A DNA stretch of 64,000 nucleotides from UBA7803 sp041395905 (GTDB taxonomy: Bacteria; Pseudomonadota; Gammaproteobacteria; Pseudomonadales; Azotimanducaceae). Below are positions 34,079 to 42,866 of this stretch, one piece after another. How positions within the stretch are numbered: the stretch's first letter is position 1; each line of letters starts with the position of its first letter. The stretch spans positions 124,001 through 188,000 of the forward strand of contig JAWKZP010000006.1 of NCBI GenBank assembly GCA_041395905.1, given 5' to 3'. Under the pieces are notes generated by a model. The model saw only the letters and a list, made by a program, of their open reading frames with translations. It had not been told where the DNA came from and searched no databases. The position numbers and the translations under genes are program-made.

Positions 34079-35686
34079 ATGGCGGTGTGGCAGCAGCCCA
34101 GGAGTTTCTGGACCTGGGGAACGCGGGCAGAAGAACCCAGTGAGGCGATGCGCCGGGAAGCGGCGGTGCGCGTCGGCCGGCGGCTCGGCCGCGAGGTGAA
34201 GCCACCGCCGGTGCCGGCAATCGAGGACATTGCGCTGCGCCCCGCCCGTGTGCGGGTTCCGGAGCGGCTGGCGGGCTGGGTTAGCGCAGACCATGAAGAG
34301 CGGCTGCTGCACACCTACGGCGGTCACCCCGTCGAGCTGCTGCAGGCGTTGCGCGGGCAGTTCGACAACCCGCCGGATGCCGTTGCGCATCCGCGCAACG
34401 AGTCCGAGCTGGAAGCGACGCTGGAATGGTGCGACGCCGGCGGCTATCTGGTGATCCCCTATGGCGGTGGCACCTCGGTGGTGTGGGGCGTAACGGTGCC
34501 TGCCGGCGACCGGGTGGTGGTCAGCATCGACATGGACCGTTTCAACCGGGTGCTGGAAATAGACGAAACCTCGCGCGCCGCGCGAATTCAGGCCGGCGTG
34601 TTCGGCCCGGACCTGGAGGAATCCCTGCGTCCCCACGGCCTCACGCTGCGGCATTTTCCGCAGAGCTTTCCCTGGTCTACCGTGGGCGGCTGGGTAGCGA
34701 CCCGCTCGGGCGGACACTACGCGACCAATCACACCCACATAGACGATTTCGTGGAGAGCGTGCGCAGCCTGTCACCGGCCGGATGGTGGGAGTCACGGCG
34801 CCTGCCCGGCAGCGGTGCGGGTCCTAGCCCCGACCGCCTGCTGATCGGCTCCGAGGGCATTCTCGGGGTCATCACAGAGTGCTGGCTGCGTCTGCAGAAG
34901 CGCCCCCGATTCCGCGCCAGCGCCGGCGTCATCTTTGCCGACTGGGCCGCGGGGGCGGAAGCGGCCCGGCAGATCGTGCAGGCCAAGCTGTGGCCTGCCA
35001 ACCTGCGCCTGCTCGACCCGGTGGAAGCGGCGCAGAGCGCGGGTCTGGATGGTCGCCAGGCGCTGCTCATCATCGGCTTCGAATCCGCGGACGTGCCGCA
35101 GGGCTTCAACATGAACGCGGCCGTGGCCATCGCTCGCGAAGCCGGTGGCCGCGTCGATGATGCGGACATACGCATCGATGATGGCAGCGGCAGGGCCACC
35201 GGCCGGGAAGGCGCGGTGGGCGCCTGGCGGCAGGCGTTCATCGGCGTCAACGCGGGCGTGAGCAACGGGCTGGGTCTGCTGAATGACACCTTCGAAACCG
35301 CCATCACCTGGGATCGCTGGCCCGAGTTCGATGCCAGCGTGCGTGGCCGCATGCAGGCGGTGCTCGCCGAGGTGCTCGGCCCCGGGGTGCATCTGTCCTG
35401 CCGGTTCACGCACGTCTACCCCGACGGCCCGGCGCCCTACTACACCTTTGCCGGCCCGGCGCGGCTGGGTGCGGAGGCCGAGCAGTGGCAGGTGATCAAA
35501 GACGAAGCCGTGGCGGCGGTCGTGGAGGCCGGCGGTACCGTCACGCACCACCACGCGGTCGGCCGCATGCATCGAAACGGCTGGGCACGCCAGCGGCCGG
35601 AGCTGTTCGAGCAGTCACTGCGGGCCGTCAAGCGGACCCTCGATCCCAAAGGCATCCTGAATCCCGGCGTGCTGTTCGAGCCCTGA
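34079..35686 (+). CDS. AGPS-like FAD-binding oxidase/synthase
   Basis: A vanillyl-alcohol-oxidase-family flavoprotein of 535 residues. 'YLVIPYGGGTSVVWGV' is the FAD pyrophosphate loop, and 'HFPQSFPWSTVGGWVATRSGGHYA' in two parts is the second FAD segment. The C-terminal THHHAVGRMHRNGW matches the conserved active-site histidines of alkylglycerone-phosphate synthase, which makes ether lipids. Many bacterial relatives have unknown substrates, so I keep to 'AGPS-like'. GGAGGAGCG precedes the ATG. It follows the amidase by 30 bases. Confidence 0.87.
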   Translation: MAVWQQPRSFWTWGTRAEEPSEAMRREAAVRVGRRLGREVKPPPVPAIEDIALRPARVRVPERLAGWVSADHEERLLHTYGGHPVELLQALRGQFDNPPDAVAHPRNESELEATLEWCDAGGYLVIPYGGGTSVVWGVTVPAGDRVVVSIDMDRFNRVLEIDETSRAARIQAGVFGPDLEESLRPHGLTLRHFPQSFPWSTVGGWVATRSGGHYATNHTHIDDFVESVRSLSPAGWWESRRLPGSGAGPSPDRLLIGSEGILGVITECWLRLQKRPRFRASAGVIFADWAAGAEAARQIVQAKLWPANLRLLDPVEAAQSAGLDGRQALLIIGFESADVPQGFNMNAAVAIAREAGGRVDDADIRIDDGSGRATGREGAVGAWRQAFIGVNAGVSNGLGLLNDTFETAITWDRWPEFDASVRGRMQAVLAEVLGPGVHLSCRFTHVYPDGPAPYYTFAGPARLGAEAEQWQVIKDEAVAAVVEAGGTVTHHHAVGRMHRNGWARQRPELFEQSLRAVKRTLDPKGILNPGVLFEP

Positions 35687-36355
35687 TCGTGCGGGCCACG
35701 CGGCCGCGTCGGTTCCGCCGGACGGTGCCGTGACGGGCGGCTGGCTCAGGCGGTAGCGCAGCGTACCGCCGTCGCGCTGCACCTCGAGCTGCAGCCAATG
35801 GCCGTCGTTGGCGTCGTACCACAGTTGGATGGGACTCCCGCCCGCGCTCTCCAGGCGGTAGCGCAGCGCCGGCTGCCCGCGCACCCGATCCTCGCCCGCA
35901 AAGCTGAGGCGCACCTGTACGGTCGCGCCGGTCTGGGCGTTCACCAGCACGTCGCGCTGCAGCAGGGTCAGATCCCAGTAGGCGTAGCTCGCCGCGCAGT
36001 CCGCGCCCAGATCGGGTCCGTTCAGCTGGACCTCGTAGCTGCGCCCGTTGTCGTTGGTGCTCGACTGCAGGCCGGTGAGGCAGCCCTGCTGCCAGCGCTC
36101 GAGCGCCTCGTGGCGGTACCGGTACAGCGGGATCCTCAGGATCCGGTATTCGAACTCGGCGTTGGAGCGCACCAGCGTCTCGTCGCCGTGACGCTGTACC
36201 TCGAAGACGTGCTCGCCGATGCGGCGGTCGTCGTAGTACACCTCGAACTGGTACAGCATCTTGAAGGTGAGCGCCTGCGCTGCGCCGGCGCAGGCGATCA
36301 GCAGCAGGGCAACCGCGGCTACCGAACCTGGTGCGCGCAACAGCTCAGGGCGCAT
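35615..36355 (-). CDS. DUF6134-like exported protein
   Basis: A 246-residue protein with a signal peptide (about 12-28, ending AAQALT) and beta-rich content ('FKMLYQFEVYYDDRRIGEH', 'YDANDGHWLQLEVQRDG'), as in DUF6134 proteins. Function unknown. Its end overlaps the convergent AGPS-like gene by 72 bases, and its start overlaps the upstream NTF2-like gene by 11 bases, so it is probably expressed with the latter, facing away from the fatty acid operon. Confidence 0.75.
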   Translation of the reverse strand: MRPELLRAPGSVAAVALLLIACAGAAQALTFKMLYQFEVYYDDRRIGEHVFEVQRHGDETLVRSNAEFEYRILRIPLYRYRHEALERWQQGCLTGLQSSTNDNGRSYEVQLNGPDLGADCAASYAYWDLTLLQRDVLVNAQTGATVQVRLSFAGEDRVRGQPALRYRLESAGGSPIQLWYDANDGHWLQLEVQRDGGTLRYRLSQPPVTAPSGGTDAAAWPARSGLEQHAGIQDAFGIEGPLDGPQ

Positions 36356-36971
36356 CGGTCTGAAACCGTCCGGCGATCATTCCGATCAGGTTGCGCAATA
36401 CCGGCAGCCGGCCGTAGAAACCCGCGGTGCTGTCCCAGAAGTCCTGCTGCAGCACGATCCGCCCGTCCGCATCGAAGCGCAGATGGCTGATGCCGATCGT
36501 TGCACTGTGCACCGGCGCGCGCAGCGGCTGGAACTCCGCGTTCATCAGCCACACGAGGTACACGTCGCCGGCGTCGATCTGCTCGTCGAGCAGGCGTACC
36601 TCGAGGCTGCTGGCGGCGCTGCGCATGCGCTGCAGATGTGTGACGACCTCGTCGTGATTCTCGCTGGTCAGTAGCGTATCGCTGAAGTACAGCGCAGGCG
36701 CGTACAGATCCCCGGCATCGTCGGTAGCCGCGCCCGCGTCGCTGTGCGTGAAGAAGGCGATGAATCGCTGGATGGCCTCGGCCTGCACCGCATCGCTTCC
36801 GGGGTAGCGAGCCAGGGCTGCCTGATAGCGCTCGGCGTAGTCCAGGTGGGCGCTACCGCCCGCGCAGCCGCCGCACAGCAGCAGGCCGGCGCACAGGGCA
36901 AACCGGGCGTTCGTCCATCGTGCGGGAACGGGTCGAGCCGTCGTGCTGGCGAGAGTTGTGCTGACAGTCAT
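36345..36971 (-). CDS. NTF2-like (SnoaL-fold) probable lipoprotein
   Basis: The 208-residue product has a hydrophobic N-terminal helix ending in 'LLLCGGC', a lipobox-like site, and then an NTF2-like domain with 'FIAFFTHSDAG', 'YAPALYFSDTLL', 'VYLVWLMNAEF' and 'HLRFDADGRIVLQQDFWD'. NTF2-like proteins of this kind are a regular part of the sigmaE/ChrR-linked fatty acid clusters. It diverges from the desaturase gene across 121 bases, in which no clear promoter boxes could be chosen. ATG at 36971 is the start; the frame upstream is antisense. Confidence 0.82.
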   Translation of the reverse strand: MTVSTTLASTTARPVPARWTNARFALCAGLLLCGGCAGGSAHLDYAERYQAALARYPGSDAVQAEAIQRFIAFFTHSDAGAATDDAGDLYAPALYFSDTLLTSENHDEVVTHLQRMRSAASSLEVRLLDEQIDAGDVYLVWLMNAEFQPLRAPVHSATIGISHLRFDADGRIVLQQDFWDSTAGFYGRLPVLRNLIGMIAGRFQTDAP

Positions 36972-37092
36972 GGCGCGCAGCCTAGGCCCGGCGTCGTCAA
37001 GCCGCCGTGAAAACTTCGCTGATGCGCTGTTGACGTGGCTTTCACGACTGCGTGGGCACAGTGACAGCCCGGTCAACCGAGGCTCCCAGGAC

Positions 37093-38061
37093 ATGCTCAG
37101 CGCGCTGCGTCGCTGGTTCGACACCGAATCGCTGGAGGCGGAAGCTGCCGGCGCGGTGCAACGCGCAGCCGTGCCGGCCGAATCCGTCGCTGCGGCGCGT
37201 GCCATCGACTGGTGGCGAATCGTACCGTTCGTCGCGTTGCACGTCGCCTGCTTCGGCGTGTTGTGGGTGGGTATCAGCCCCGTCGCGGTGGCGGTCGCGG
37301 CCCTGTCCTACTTCGTGCGTATGTTTGCCATCACCGCGTTCTACCACCGCTATTTCGCGCACAAGGCGTTTCGTACCAGCCGGAGCCTGCAGTTTCTGTT
37401 CGCCGTACTCGGCGCGGCGGCCACCCAGCGTGGACCGCTGTGGTGGGCGGCACATCACCGCGAGCATCACCGCCACGCGGATCAACCGGGGGATCCGCAT
37501 CGTCCGGCAGAGGGCTTCATCTGGTCGCACATGGGGTGGTTTCTGTCCGGGAAGAATTTCGCCACCAACCGCGCGCGTGTGCGGGACTGGGTTGGCTTTC
37601 CCGAGCTCGTGTGGCTGAACCGCTTCGACACCCTCGTACCCATCGCCTACGCAGCGTCGATGTTTGCGCTTGGTGAGCTGCTGGCGAACCGGGCGCCCGC
37701 GCTTGGTACCGACGGCTGGCAGATGCTGGTGTGGGGCTATTTCGTCTCGACGGTGCTGCTCACCCACGCCACGCTGCTGGTCAACTCGCTGGCACACGTA
37801 CGCGGGCAGCGGCCTTTCGCCACCCGCGACGACAGCCGCAACAACGCGCTGATCGCGCTGCTCACCCTCGGCGAGGGCTGGCACAACAATCACCATCGCT
37901 ACGCGGGCTCTGCGCGACAGGGATTCTTGTGGTGGCAGGTGGATATGTCGTACTACCTGCTGCGGCTGATGGCAGCGTTGGGCCTGGTCTGGGACCTGAA
38001 GCCGGTACCGTCCGCGGTGCTCCAGGAAGCGCCTGGCGGCCGCAGCGGGGCCCGGGCATGA
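37093..38061 (+). CDS. Membrane acyl desaturase (delta-9 type)
   Basis: A diiron, membrane-bound fatty acyl desaturase. The three histidine boxes are HRYFAH (85-90), HREHHRH (122-128) and HNNHHRY (264-270), the pattern of acyl-CoA delta-9 desaturases, with paired helices before and after the second box. At 322 residues it is of normal length. The ATG at 37093 is chosen because homology begins soon after; the frame extends upstream into the divergent promoter. It overlaps the next gene by 4 bases and heads the lipid operon, where it could supply the double bond the methyltransferases act on. Confidence 0.92.
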   Translation: MLSALRRWFDTESLEAEAAGAVQRAAVPAESVAAARAIDWWRIVPFVALHVACFGVLWVGISPVAVAVAALSYFVRMFAITAFYHRYFAHKAFRTSRSLQFLFAVLGAAATQRGPLWWAAHHREHHRHADQPGDPHRPAEGFIWSHMGWFLSGKNFATNRARVRDWVGFPELVWLNRFDTLVPIAYAASMFALGELLANRAPALGTDGWQMLVWGYFVSTVLLTHATLLVNSLAHVRGQRPFATRDDSRNNALIALLTLGEGWHNNHHRYAGSARQGFLWWQVDMSYYLLRLMAALGLVWDLKPVPSAVLQEAPGGRSGARA

Positions 38062-39302
38062 AGGTTGCAGTAATCGGCAGCGGCGTATCGGGCATTTCTG
38101 CGGCGTGGCAGCTCGACCGCAGCGGTGTGGACGTCACGCTCTACGAAGCTCAAAGGCGCATCGGCGGTCACACCGATACCCATTCCATACTGGCGGGTGG
38201 CCGCACGTACTCGGTGGATTCCGGGTTCATCGTGTTCAACGAGCACAACTATCCCCTATTCAGCGCCTGGTTGAGTGAGCTCGGCGTTGGCTCGCAGCCT
38301 TCGGACATGTCCTTCGGCGTGAGCAACCGTCTCAGCGGGCTGGAGTACTCCAGCCGCGGCTTGCGTGGGCTTTTCTGTCAGCGGCGCAACCTGGTCGCCC
38401 CGGGGTTTCTGTCCATGCTGCGGGATCTGCGACACTTCTACCGGGAGGCTCCGCAGCTCGATGCCGACGACCAGCGTACCCTTGGGCGCTTTCTGTCCGA
38501 CGGCGGCTATGGCGATCGCTTCGTGCACGACCACCTGGCGCCCATGTGCGCGGCGCTGTGGTCTCTGCCCCAGGACGCAGCGCTGGAGCTCCCCGTGCAG
38601 CACGTGCTGGCGTTCATGAGCAACCACCGGATGCTGCAGATCGACGGCCGGCCGCAATGGCGCGTGGTGCAGGGTGGGTCGAGCACCTACCTCGAGGCGT
38701 TTGCCGCCCGCTTCCGCGGCACCGTGGCGGCCGACGATCCCGTGCAGGCGGTGGTCCGGCAGCCGCAGCAGGTGGTGATCACCAGTCGGCGGGGCCGTGC
38801 AACCTTCGACGCCGTGGTGATGGCCTGTCACAGCGACCAGGCGCTGGCGCTGCTGCACGACGCCTCGCAGGCGGAGCGGGAGGTGCTCGGCGCCATCGGC
38901 TACGAGCGTAACCGCGTGGTGGTGCACTCGGATGTCTCGGTCATGCCTCGCAACCGCAATGCCTGGGCCAGCTGGAACGCGCAGATCAACGACGCCAGTG
39001 CCGGCCGCTGCCAGGTCACGTACTGGATGAACCTGCTGCAGGATCTGGGCAGGCAGCAGCAGTTTTTCGTCACGCTCAACCCCGGGCAGCCGCTGCGCGA
39101 CGTCTGGTGCGAGCGTGACTACGCCCACCCGGTATTCACGGCTGAAGCGCTTCGTGCCCAGGCACGGCGGGCGGAAATCAGCGGGCGGCGCAATACCTTC
39201 TTTTGCGGTGCGTACTGGGGTTGGGGCTTTCATGAAGACGGCTTCGTCAGTGGCGTCGCGGCGGCGCGCGAAGTCGGTCAGGTACAGGCCCATGCTGCCT
39301 GA
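38058..39302 (+). CDS. FAD/NAD(P)-binding amine-oxidase-like flavoprotein (UfaD-like context)
   Basis: The dinucleotide loop VIGSGVSGISAAWQL (5-19) and YEAQRRIGGHTDT mark an amine-oxidase-type flavoprotein of 414 residues. Homologues lie next to DUF1365 and CFA-type genes in many proteobacteria. In Rhodobacter sphaeroides such a flavoprotein (UfaD, as I recall) desaturates a methylated fatty acid on the way to furan fatty acids. I infer a similar lipid role, not amine oxidation. It overlaps the desaturase stop (ATGA) and the DUF1365 start by 11 bases. Confidence 0.88.
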   Translation: MKVAVIGSGVSGISAAWQLDRSGVDVTLYEAQRRIGGHTDTHSILAGGRTYSVDSGFIVFNEHNYPLFSAWLSELGVGSQPSDMSFGVSNRLSGLEYSSRGLRGLFCQRRNLVAPGFLSMLRDLRHFYREAPQLDADDQRTLGRFLSDGGYGDRFVHDHLAPMCAALWSLPQDAALELPVQHVLAFMSNHRMLQIDGRPQWRVVQGGSSTYLEAFAARFRGTVAADDPVQAVVRQPQQVVITSRRGRATFDAVVMACHSDQALALLHDASQAEREVLGAIGYERNRVVVHSDVSVMPRNRNAWASWNAQINDASAGRCQVTYWMNLLQDLGRQQQFFVTLNPGQPLRDVWCERDYAHPVFTAEALRAQARRAEISGRRNTFFCGAYWGWGFHEDGFVSGVAAAREVGQVQAHAA

Positions 39303-40038
39303 CCTCACCTGTGAAGGCTGGGTGGTGCATCGGCGGCGGTCGCCGCGGCCCCACGAGTTCCGCTACCCGGTCTGGATGCTGTGCGTCGACGCGGAACGCG
39401 TTGCGCGGCGGCGTTCGCGCTGGCTGTCGGTGACGTCCCGCTTCGCCCCGTTGGCGCTGCGAGCCGGTGACTACGATGCGTCCCAGGGCGTGCTGGCCAA
39501 GGTCAACGCGCAGCTTGCGGCCCGCGGCCTGCCCGCTGCGCAACGGGTGAGCCTGCTGACGCAGCCGCGCTCGTGGGGTCTGCACTTCAACCCGGTGAGC
39601 TTCTACTTCTGCTATCGCGACGAGGCGCTGTGCTTCGTGCTGGCGGAGATCAACAACACGCCCTGGGATGAATGGCACACTTACGTGCTCGACGCCCGCG
39701 GACAGCAGTGTGACTGGGCTTTCCGCTTTCCCAAGACGTTTCATGTGTCGCCGTTCATGCCCATGGCGCTCGAGTACCACTGGCGGCTGCGGCTTTCCGG
39801 CGAATCCATCGAGATCGGCATGCGGCTCGAGCGCGACGGGGAGGAGCAGTTCTTCGCCGGTCTGTATCTGCGAGCTGAGCCGTTGTCGGAAGCCGGCCTG
39901 CGGCGCGGTGCCCTGCGGTACCCGTGGCAGGGCGCGCGCACGCTGCTGCGCATCTACTGGCAGGCGTTGCGTCTGTATCTGAAGCGCACGCCGTTCTTCA
40001 CCCACCCGGACAGGCTGCGGGAGGCAGAGACTCAATGA
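39292..40038 (+). CDS. DUF1365 family protein
   Basis: The 248-residue protein matches DUF1365: it opens with 'GWVVHRRRSPRPHEFRYPVW', has 'SWGLHFNPVSFYFCY' and 'FPKTFHVSPFMPM', all strong family markers. The role is unknown, but it is nearly always between the amine-oxidase-like flavoprotein and the CFA-type gene, as here. ATG at 39292 is set inside the end of the previous gene; the longer frame is rejected. The stop overlaps the next ATG by 4 bases. Confidence 0.92.
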   Translation: MLPDLTCEGWVVHRRRSPRPHEFRYPVWMLCVDAERVARRRSRWLSVTSRFAPLALRAGDYDASQGVLAKVNAQLAARGLPAAQRVSLLTQPRSWGLHFNPVSFYFCYRDEALCFVLAEINNTPWDEWHTYVLDARGQQCDWAFRFPKTFHVSPFMPMALEYHWRLRLSGESIEIGMRLERDGEEQFFAGLYLRAEPLSEAGLRRGALRYPWQGARTLLRIYWQALRLYLKRTPFFTHPDRLREAETQ

Positions 40039-41285
40039 CGACCGAAATTCTCGGCGCCGATCGCTCCGGCAGCGCGCCGCACGGACTGTTCCCGCGGGCG
40101 TTGCACCGGGTGCTCGGCCGGCTGCAGCAGGGCACGCTTACGCTGCAGGACGGCAGCGCGCGCTACCGGTTTGGCGATGGCTCGGAGCCGCGTGCCACCG
40201 TGCAGGTGCGGCGATCGGAGTTCTACCGTCGCCTGGTGCTGGGCGGCTCCGTGGGTGCCGGCGAGGCCTACATGGACGGCGACTGGACCTGCGACGATCT
40301 GGTGAGCCTGGTTCGGCTTCTGGCCCGCAATGCGTCCGTTCTGGAGCAGATGGACGGCATCGGCAGCATCGCGGTTCAGGCGGCCAACCTGCTGCAGCAC
40401 CTTACTCGGCGCAACAGCCGGGCCGGCAGCCGCCGCAACATCCAGGCCCACTACGATCTGTCGAACGCGTTCTTCGCAACCTTCCTCGATGGGCACATGA
40501 TGTATTCGGCCGCGGTGTACGAGCGCCCCGGGGCCTCGCTGGAGGAAGCGAGTGAAGCCAAGCTCGAGCGCGTCTGCCGCAAGCTGGAGCTCGGTCCCGA
40601 CGATCATCTCCTCGAGATCGGCACCGGCTGGGGCGGGCTCGCGGTCTATGCGGCGCGCCGATTCGGCTGTCGGGTCACCACAGCGACCATATCACCGGCT
40701 CAGCACGCCGCGGCGCAGGAGCGCGTGCGTGCGGCAGGGCTCGAGCATCGCGTCGAGGTTCTGTTGCGCGACTACCGTGACCTCCAAGGACGCTACGACA
40801 AGCTGGTGTCCGTGGAGATGGTCGAGGCGGTAGGGCACCAGTACCTCGATCAGTATTTCGCCACGCTCGACCGGCTGGTACGCCCCGGCGGTCTGATCGT
40901 GCTGCAGGCCATCACCATCGAGGACCGGCGCTATCGGCAGGCGTTGCGTTCGGTGGACTTCATCAAGAAGCACATCTTCCCGGGCAGCTTCATTCCCAGC
41001 GTGTCGGCGCTGGTCGCAAGTGCCGCGGCCCACACCGACGCGGTGCTGGTGAATCTGGAAGACATCGGCCTCGACTATGCGCGGACGCTGCGCGAGTGGC
41101 GGATGCGGGCGGACGCGCGGCGCGAGGCGATCCTCGCGCTCGGCTTCGACGAGCGCTTCCTGCGCATGTGGCGGTTCTATCTCGCGTACTGCGAAGGCGG
41201 CTTTCTCGAACGCGCCATCAGCGACGTGCAGCTGGTGTTCGCCAAGCCCGGTTACCGGTCGCAGCCGTGGCGGGCCGCCCTGTGA
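40035..41285 (+). CDS. Cyclopropane-fatty-acyl-phospholipid synthase family methyltransferase (first copy)
   Basis: A SAM-dependent enzyme acting on double bonds of membrane lipids. The N-terminal part with GDGSEPRATVQV and 'GEAYMDGDWTCDDL' and the catalytic part with NIQAHYDLSNAFF, LLEIGTGWGG and 'YDKLVSVEMVEAVGHQY' are those of the CFA synthase family. 416 residues. It may make cyclopropane rings or add a methyl branch; relatives in the furan fatty acid pathway do the latter. Its stop overlaps the DUF2878 start by 4 bases. Confidence 0.93.
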   Translation: MTTEILGADRSGSAPHGLFPRALHRVLGRLQQGTLTLQDGSARYRFGDGSEPRATVQVRRSEFYRRLVLGGSVGAGEAYMDGDWTCDDLVSLVRLLARNASVLEQMDGIGSIAVQAANLLQHLTRRNSRAGSRRNIQAHYDLSNAFFATFLDGHMMYSAAVYERPGASLEEASEAKLERVCRKLELGPDDHLLEIGTGWGGLAVYAARRFGCRVTTATISPAQHAAAQERVRAAGLEHRVEVLLRDYRDLQGRYDKLVSVEMVEAVGHQYLDQYFATLDRLVRPGGLIVLQAITIEDRRYRQALRSVDFIKKHIFPGSFIPSVSALVASAAAHTDAVLVNLEDIGLDYARTLREWRMRADARREAILALGFDERFLRMWRFYLAYCEGGFLERAISDVQLVFAKPGYRSQPWRAAL

Positions 41286-41809
41286 GTCGCGCCAATCTGA
41301 TCAATGCGGCGCTGTTCCAGACCACCTGGTTCGCCTGCGTGCTGGGAGGCGCAGCGGGCTCCAGCCTGTGGGGCGCCGCCGCGCTGCTCGGCCTGCTGAC
41401 ATTCTCGGCACGCAGCCCGCATCTGCGAGCCGATCTGCGCCTGGCAGCGGCGGCCGCCGTGATCGGCTTCGCTCTGGACACGCTGTGGATCCACCTCGGC
41501 GTGCTCGACTATCACGGCATCGCCTTCGCGCCAGCCTGGATCGTGCTGCTCTGGGTTGCGGTCGGGCTCACGCTCAACCACAGCCTGTCGCTGTTTGCGG
41601 GGCGGCCGTGGCTCGGCGGCGTGCTGGCTGGTGCCTGCGCGCCGCTCAGCTACCTGGGCGGCGAGCGTCTGGGTGCTGTGGCCGTGCCCGACCCGTGGCT
41701 GCTGGCGCTGGTGGCGGCGGCCTGGTTCTTCACTTTTGCACTGGCGTTCGCGCTGGCCGGCGACGGTGCCATTGCGCTTCGGAGGCAACCTTATGAGCGT
41801 GCTCATTGA
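41282..41809 (+). CDS. DUF2878 integral membrane protein
   Basis: A protein of 175 residues with about five hydrophobic helices and the DUF2878 features 'NAALFQTTWFACVLGG' and 'AVIGFALDTLWIHLGVLDY'. Function unknown; it accompanies CFA-type genes in these clusters. GTG at 41282 overlaps the previous stop; the longer frame is antisense-like and rejected. Its end overlaps the next gene by 17 bases. Confidence 0.88.
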   Translation: MSRANLINAALFQTTWFACVLGGAAGSSLWGAAALLGLLTFSARSPHLRADLRLAAAAAVIGFALDTLWIHLGVLDYHGIAFAPAWIVLLWVAVGLTLNHSLSLFAGRPWLGGVLAGACAPLSYLGGERLGAVAVPDPWLLALVAAAWFFTFALAFALAGDGAIALRRQPYERAH

Positions 41810-42833
41810 GCTGGCGGAAAGCCGCTACATTCCCGACCCCCTGCTGCGCGTCGGCATCCGCCGGCTGGTGGGCCAGCGCCTGCGCGACGAGCGCCAGGAC
41901 GACCCCGAGGCGCAGGCCGAGCGTTACCAGCGTCTGCTCATGGAGCTGCGCGACAGCGCCATCGCCCTGGATACCGATGTCGCCAACGAGCAGCACTACG
42001 AGGTCCCGGCCGGGTTCTACCGTGCCGTGCTGGGTGAACACCTGAAGTACAGCTGCTGCTACTGGGAGAAAGGGGCACACGACCTCAGTGAAGCCGAGCG
42101 GCACATGCTGGAACTCTACGCAGAACGGGCCGAGCTTGCCGATGGTCAGCGCGTGCTGGATCTCGGCTGCGGCTGGGGATCGCTCACGCTGTTCATGGCC
42201 GAGCGTTACCCCGCCAGCCGCTTCACCGCCGTGTCCAACTCCGCCAGCCAGCGCCAGTACATCGAAGCTCAGGCGCAGGCACGCGGGCTGGGCAACGTGC
42301 GGGTGATCACGTCGGACGTGAATGCGCTCGAACTCGACGAGCGGTTCGACCGCGTGGTGTCCATCGAGATGTTCGAGCACGTGCGCAACTACGCACTGCT
42401 CATGAATCGGATCGCCGGCTGGCTCGACAGTGACGGTAAGCTGTTCGTGCACATTTTCTGTCACCGCAATCTGCTGTATCCCTACGAGAGCGAAGGCGAC
42501 GACAACTGGATGGGCCGATACTTCTTCACCAGCGGGCTGATGCCGGCTGCGGACACGCTCCTGCACTTTCAGGACGACCTTCGTCTGGAGCGGCGCTGGA
42601 ACGTTTCCGGTGCCAATTACCAGAAGACGGCACGGGCATGGCTCGAAAATCTCGACTGCAACCGGGAGCGGGTGGCCGCTGAGCTCGAACCCGTTTACGG
42701 CAAGGCGGGCGTTGCGCGCTGGGTGCAGCGCTGGCGCATGTTCTTCATGGCCTGTGAGGAGCTGTTCGGCTATCGTGGCGGCCGCGAGTGGCTGGTCTGC
42801 CATTATCGTTTCAGCCGCAGGGCGACGCGCTGA
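41793..42833 (+). CDS. Second CFA-type SAM-dependent methyltransferase
   Basis: A 346-residue methyltransferase related to the CFA synthase and coclaurine N-methyltransferase group: VLDLGCGWGSL is the SAM loop, with 'EHLKYSCCYW' and 'FDRVVSIEMFEHVRNY' as further markers. It lacks the N-terminal domain of the first copy and differs clearly in sequence, so it is not a recent duplicate. GGAGG seven bases before the ATG at 41793 gives it the best ribosome site in the operon. It may act on a different lipid position or headgroup. Confidence 0.9.
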   Translation: MSVLIELAESRYIPDPLLRVGIRRLVGQRLRDERQDDPEAQAERYQRLLMELRDSAIALDTDVANEQHYEVPAGFYRAVLGEHLKYSCCYWEKGAHDLSEAERHMLELYAERAELADGQRVLDLGCGWGSLTLFMAERYPASRFTAVSNSASQRQYIEAQAQARGLGNVRVITSDVNALELDERFDRVVSIEMFEHVRNYALLMNRIAGWLDSDGKLFVHIFCHRNLLYPYESEGDDNWMGRYFFTSGLMPAADTLLHFQDDLRLERRWNVSGANYQKTARAWLENLDCNRERVAAELEPVYGKAGVARWVQRWRMFFMACEELFGYRGGREWLVCHYRFSRRATR

Positions 42834-42866
42834 CGGCGGCGCGCCGCCCCCGGGGACAGGAAGGGC

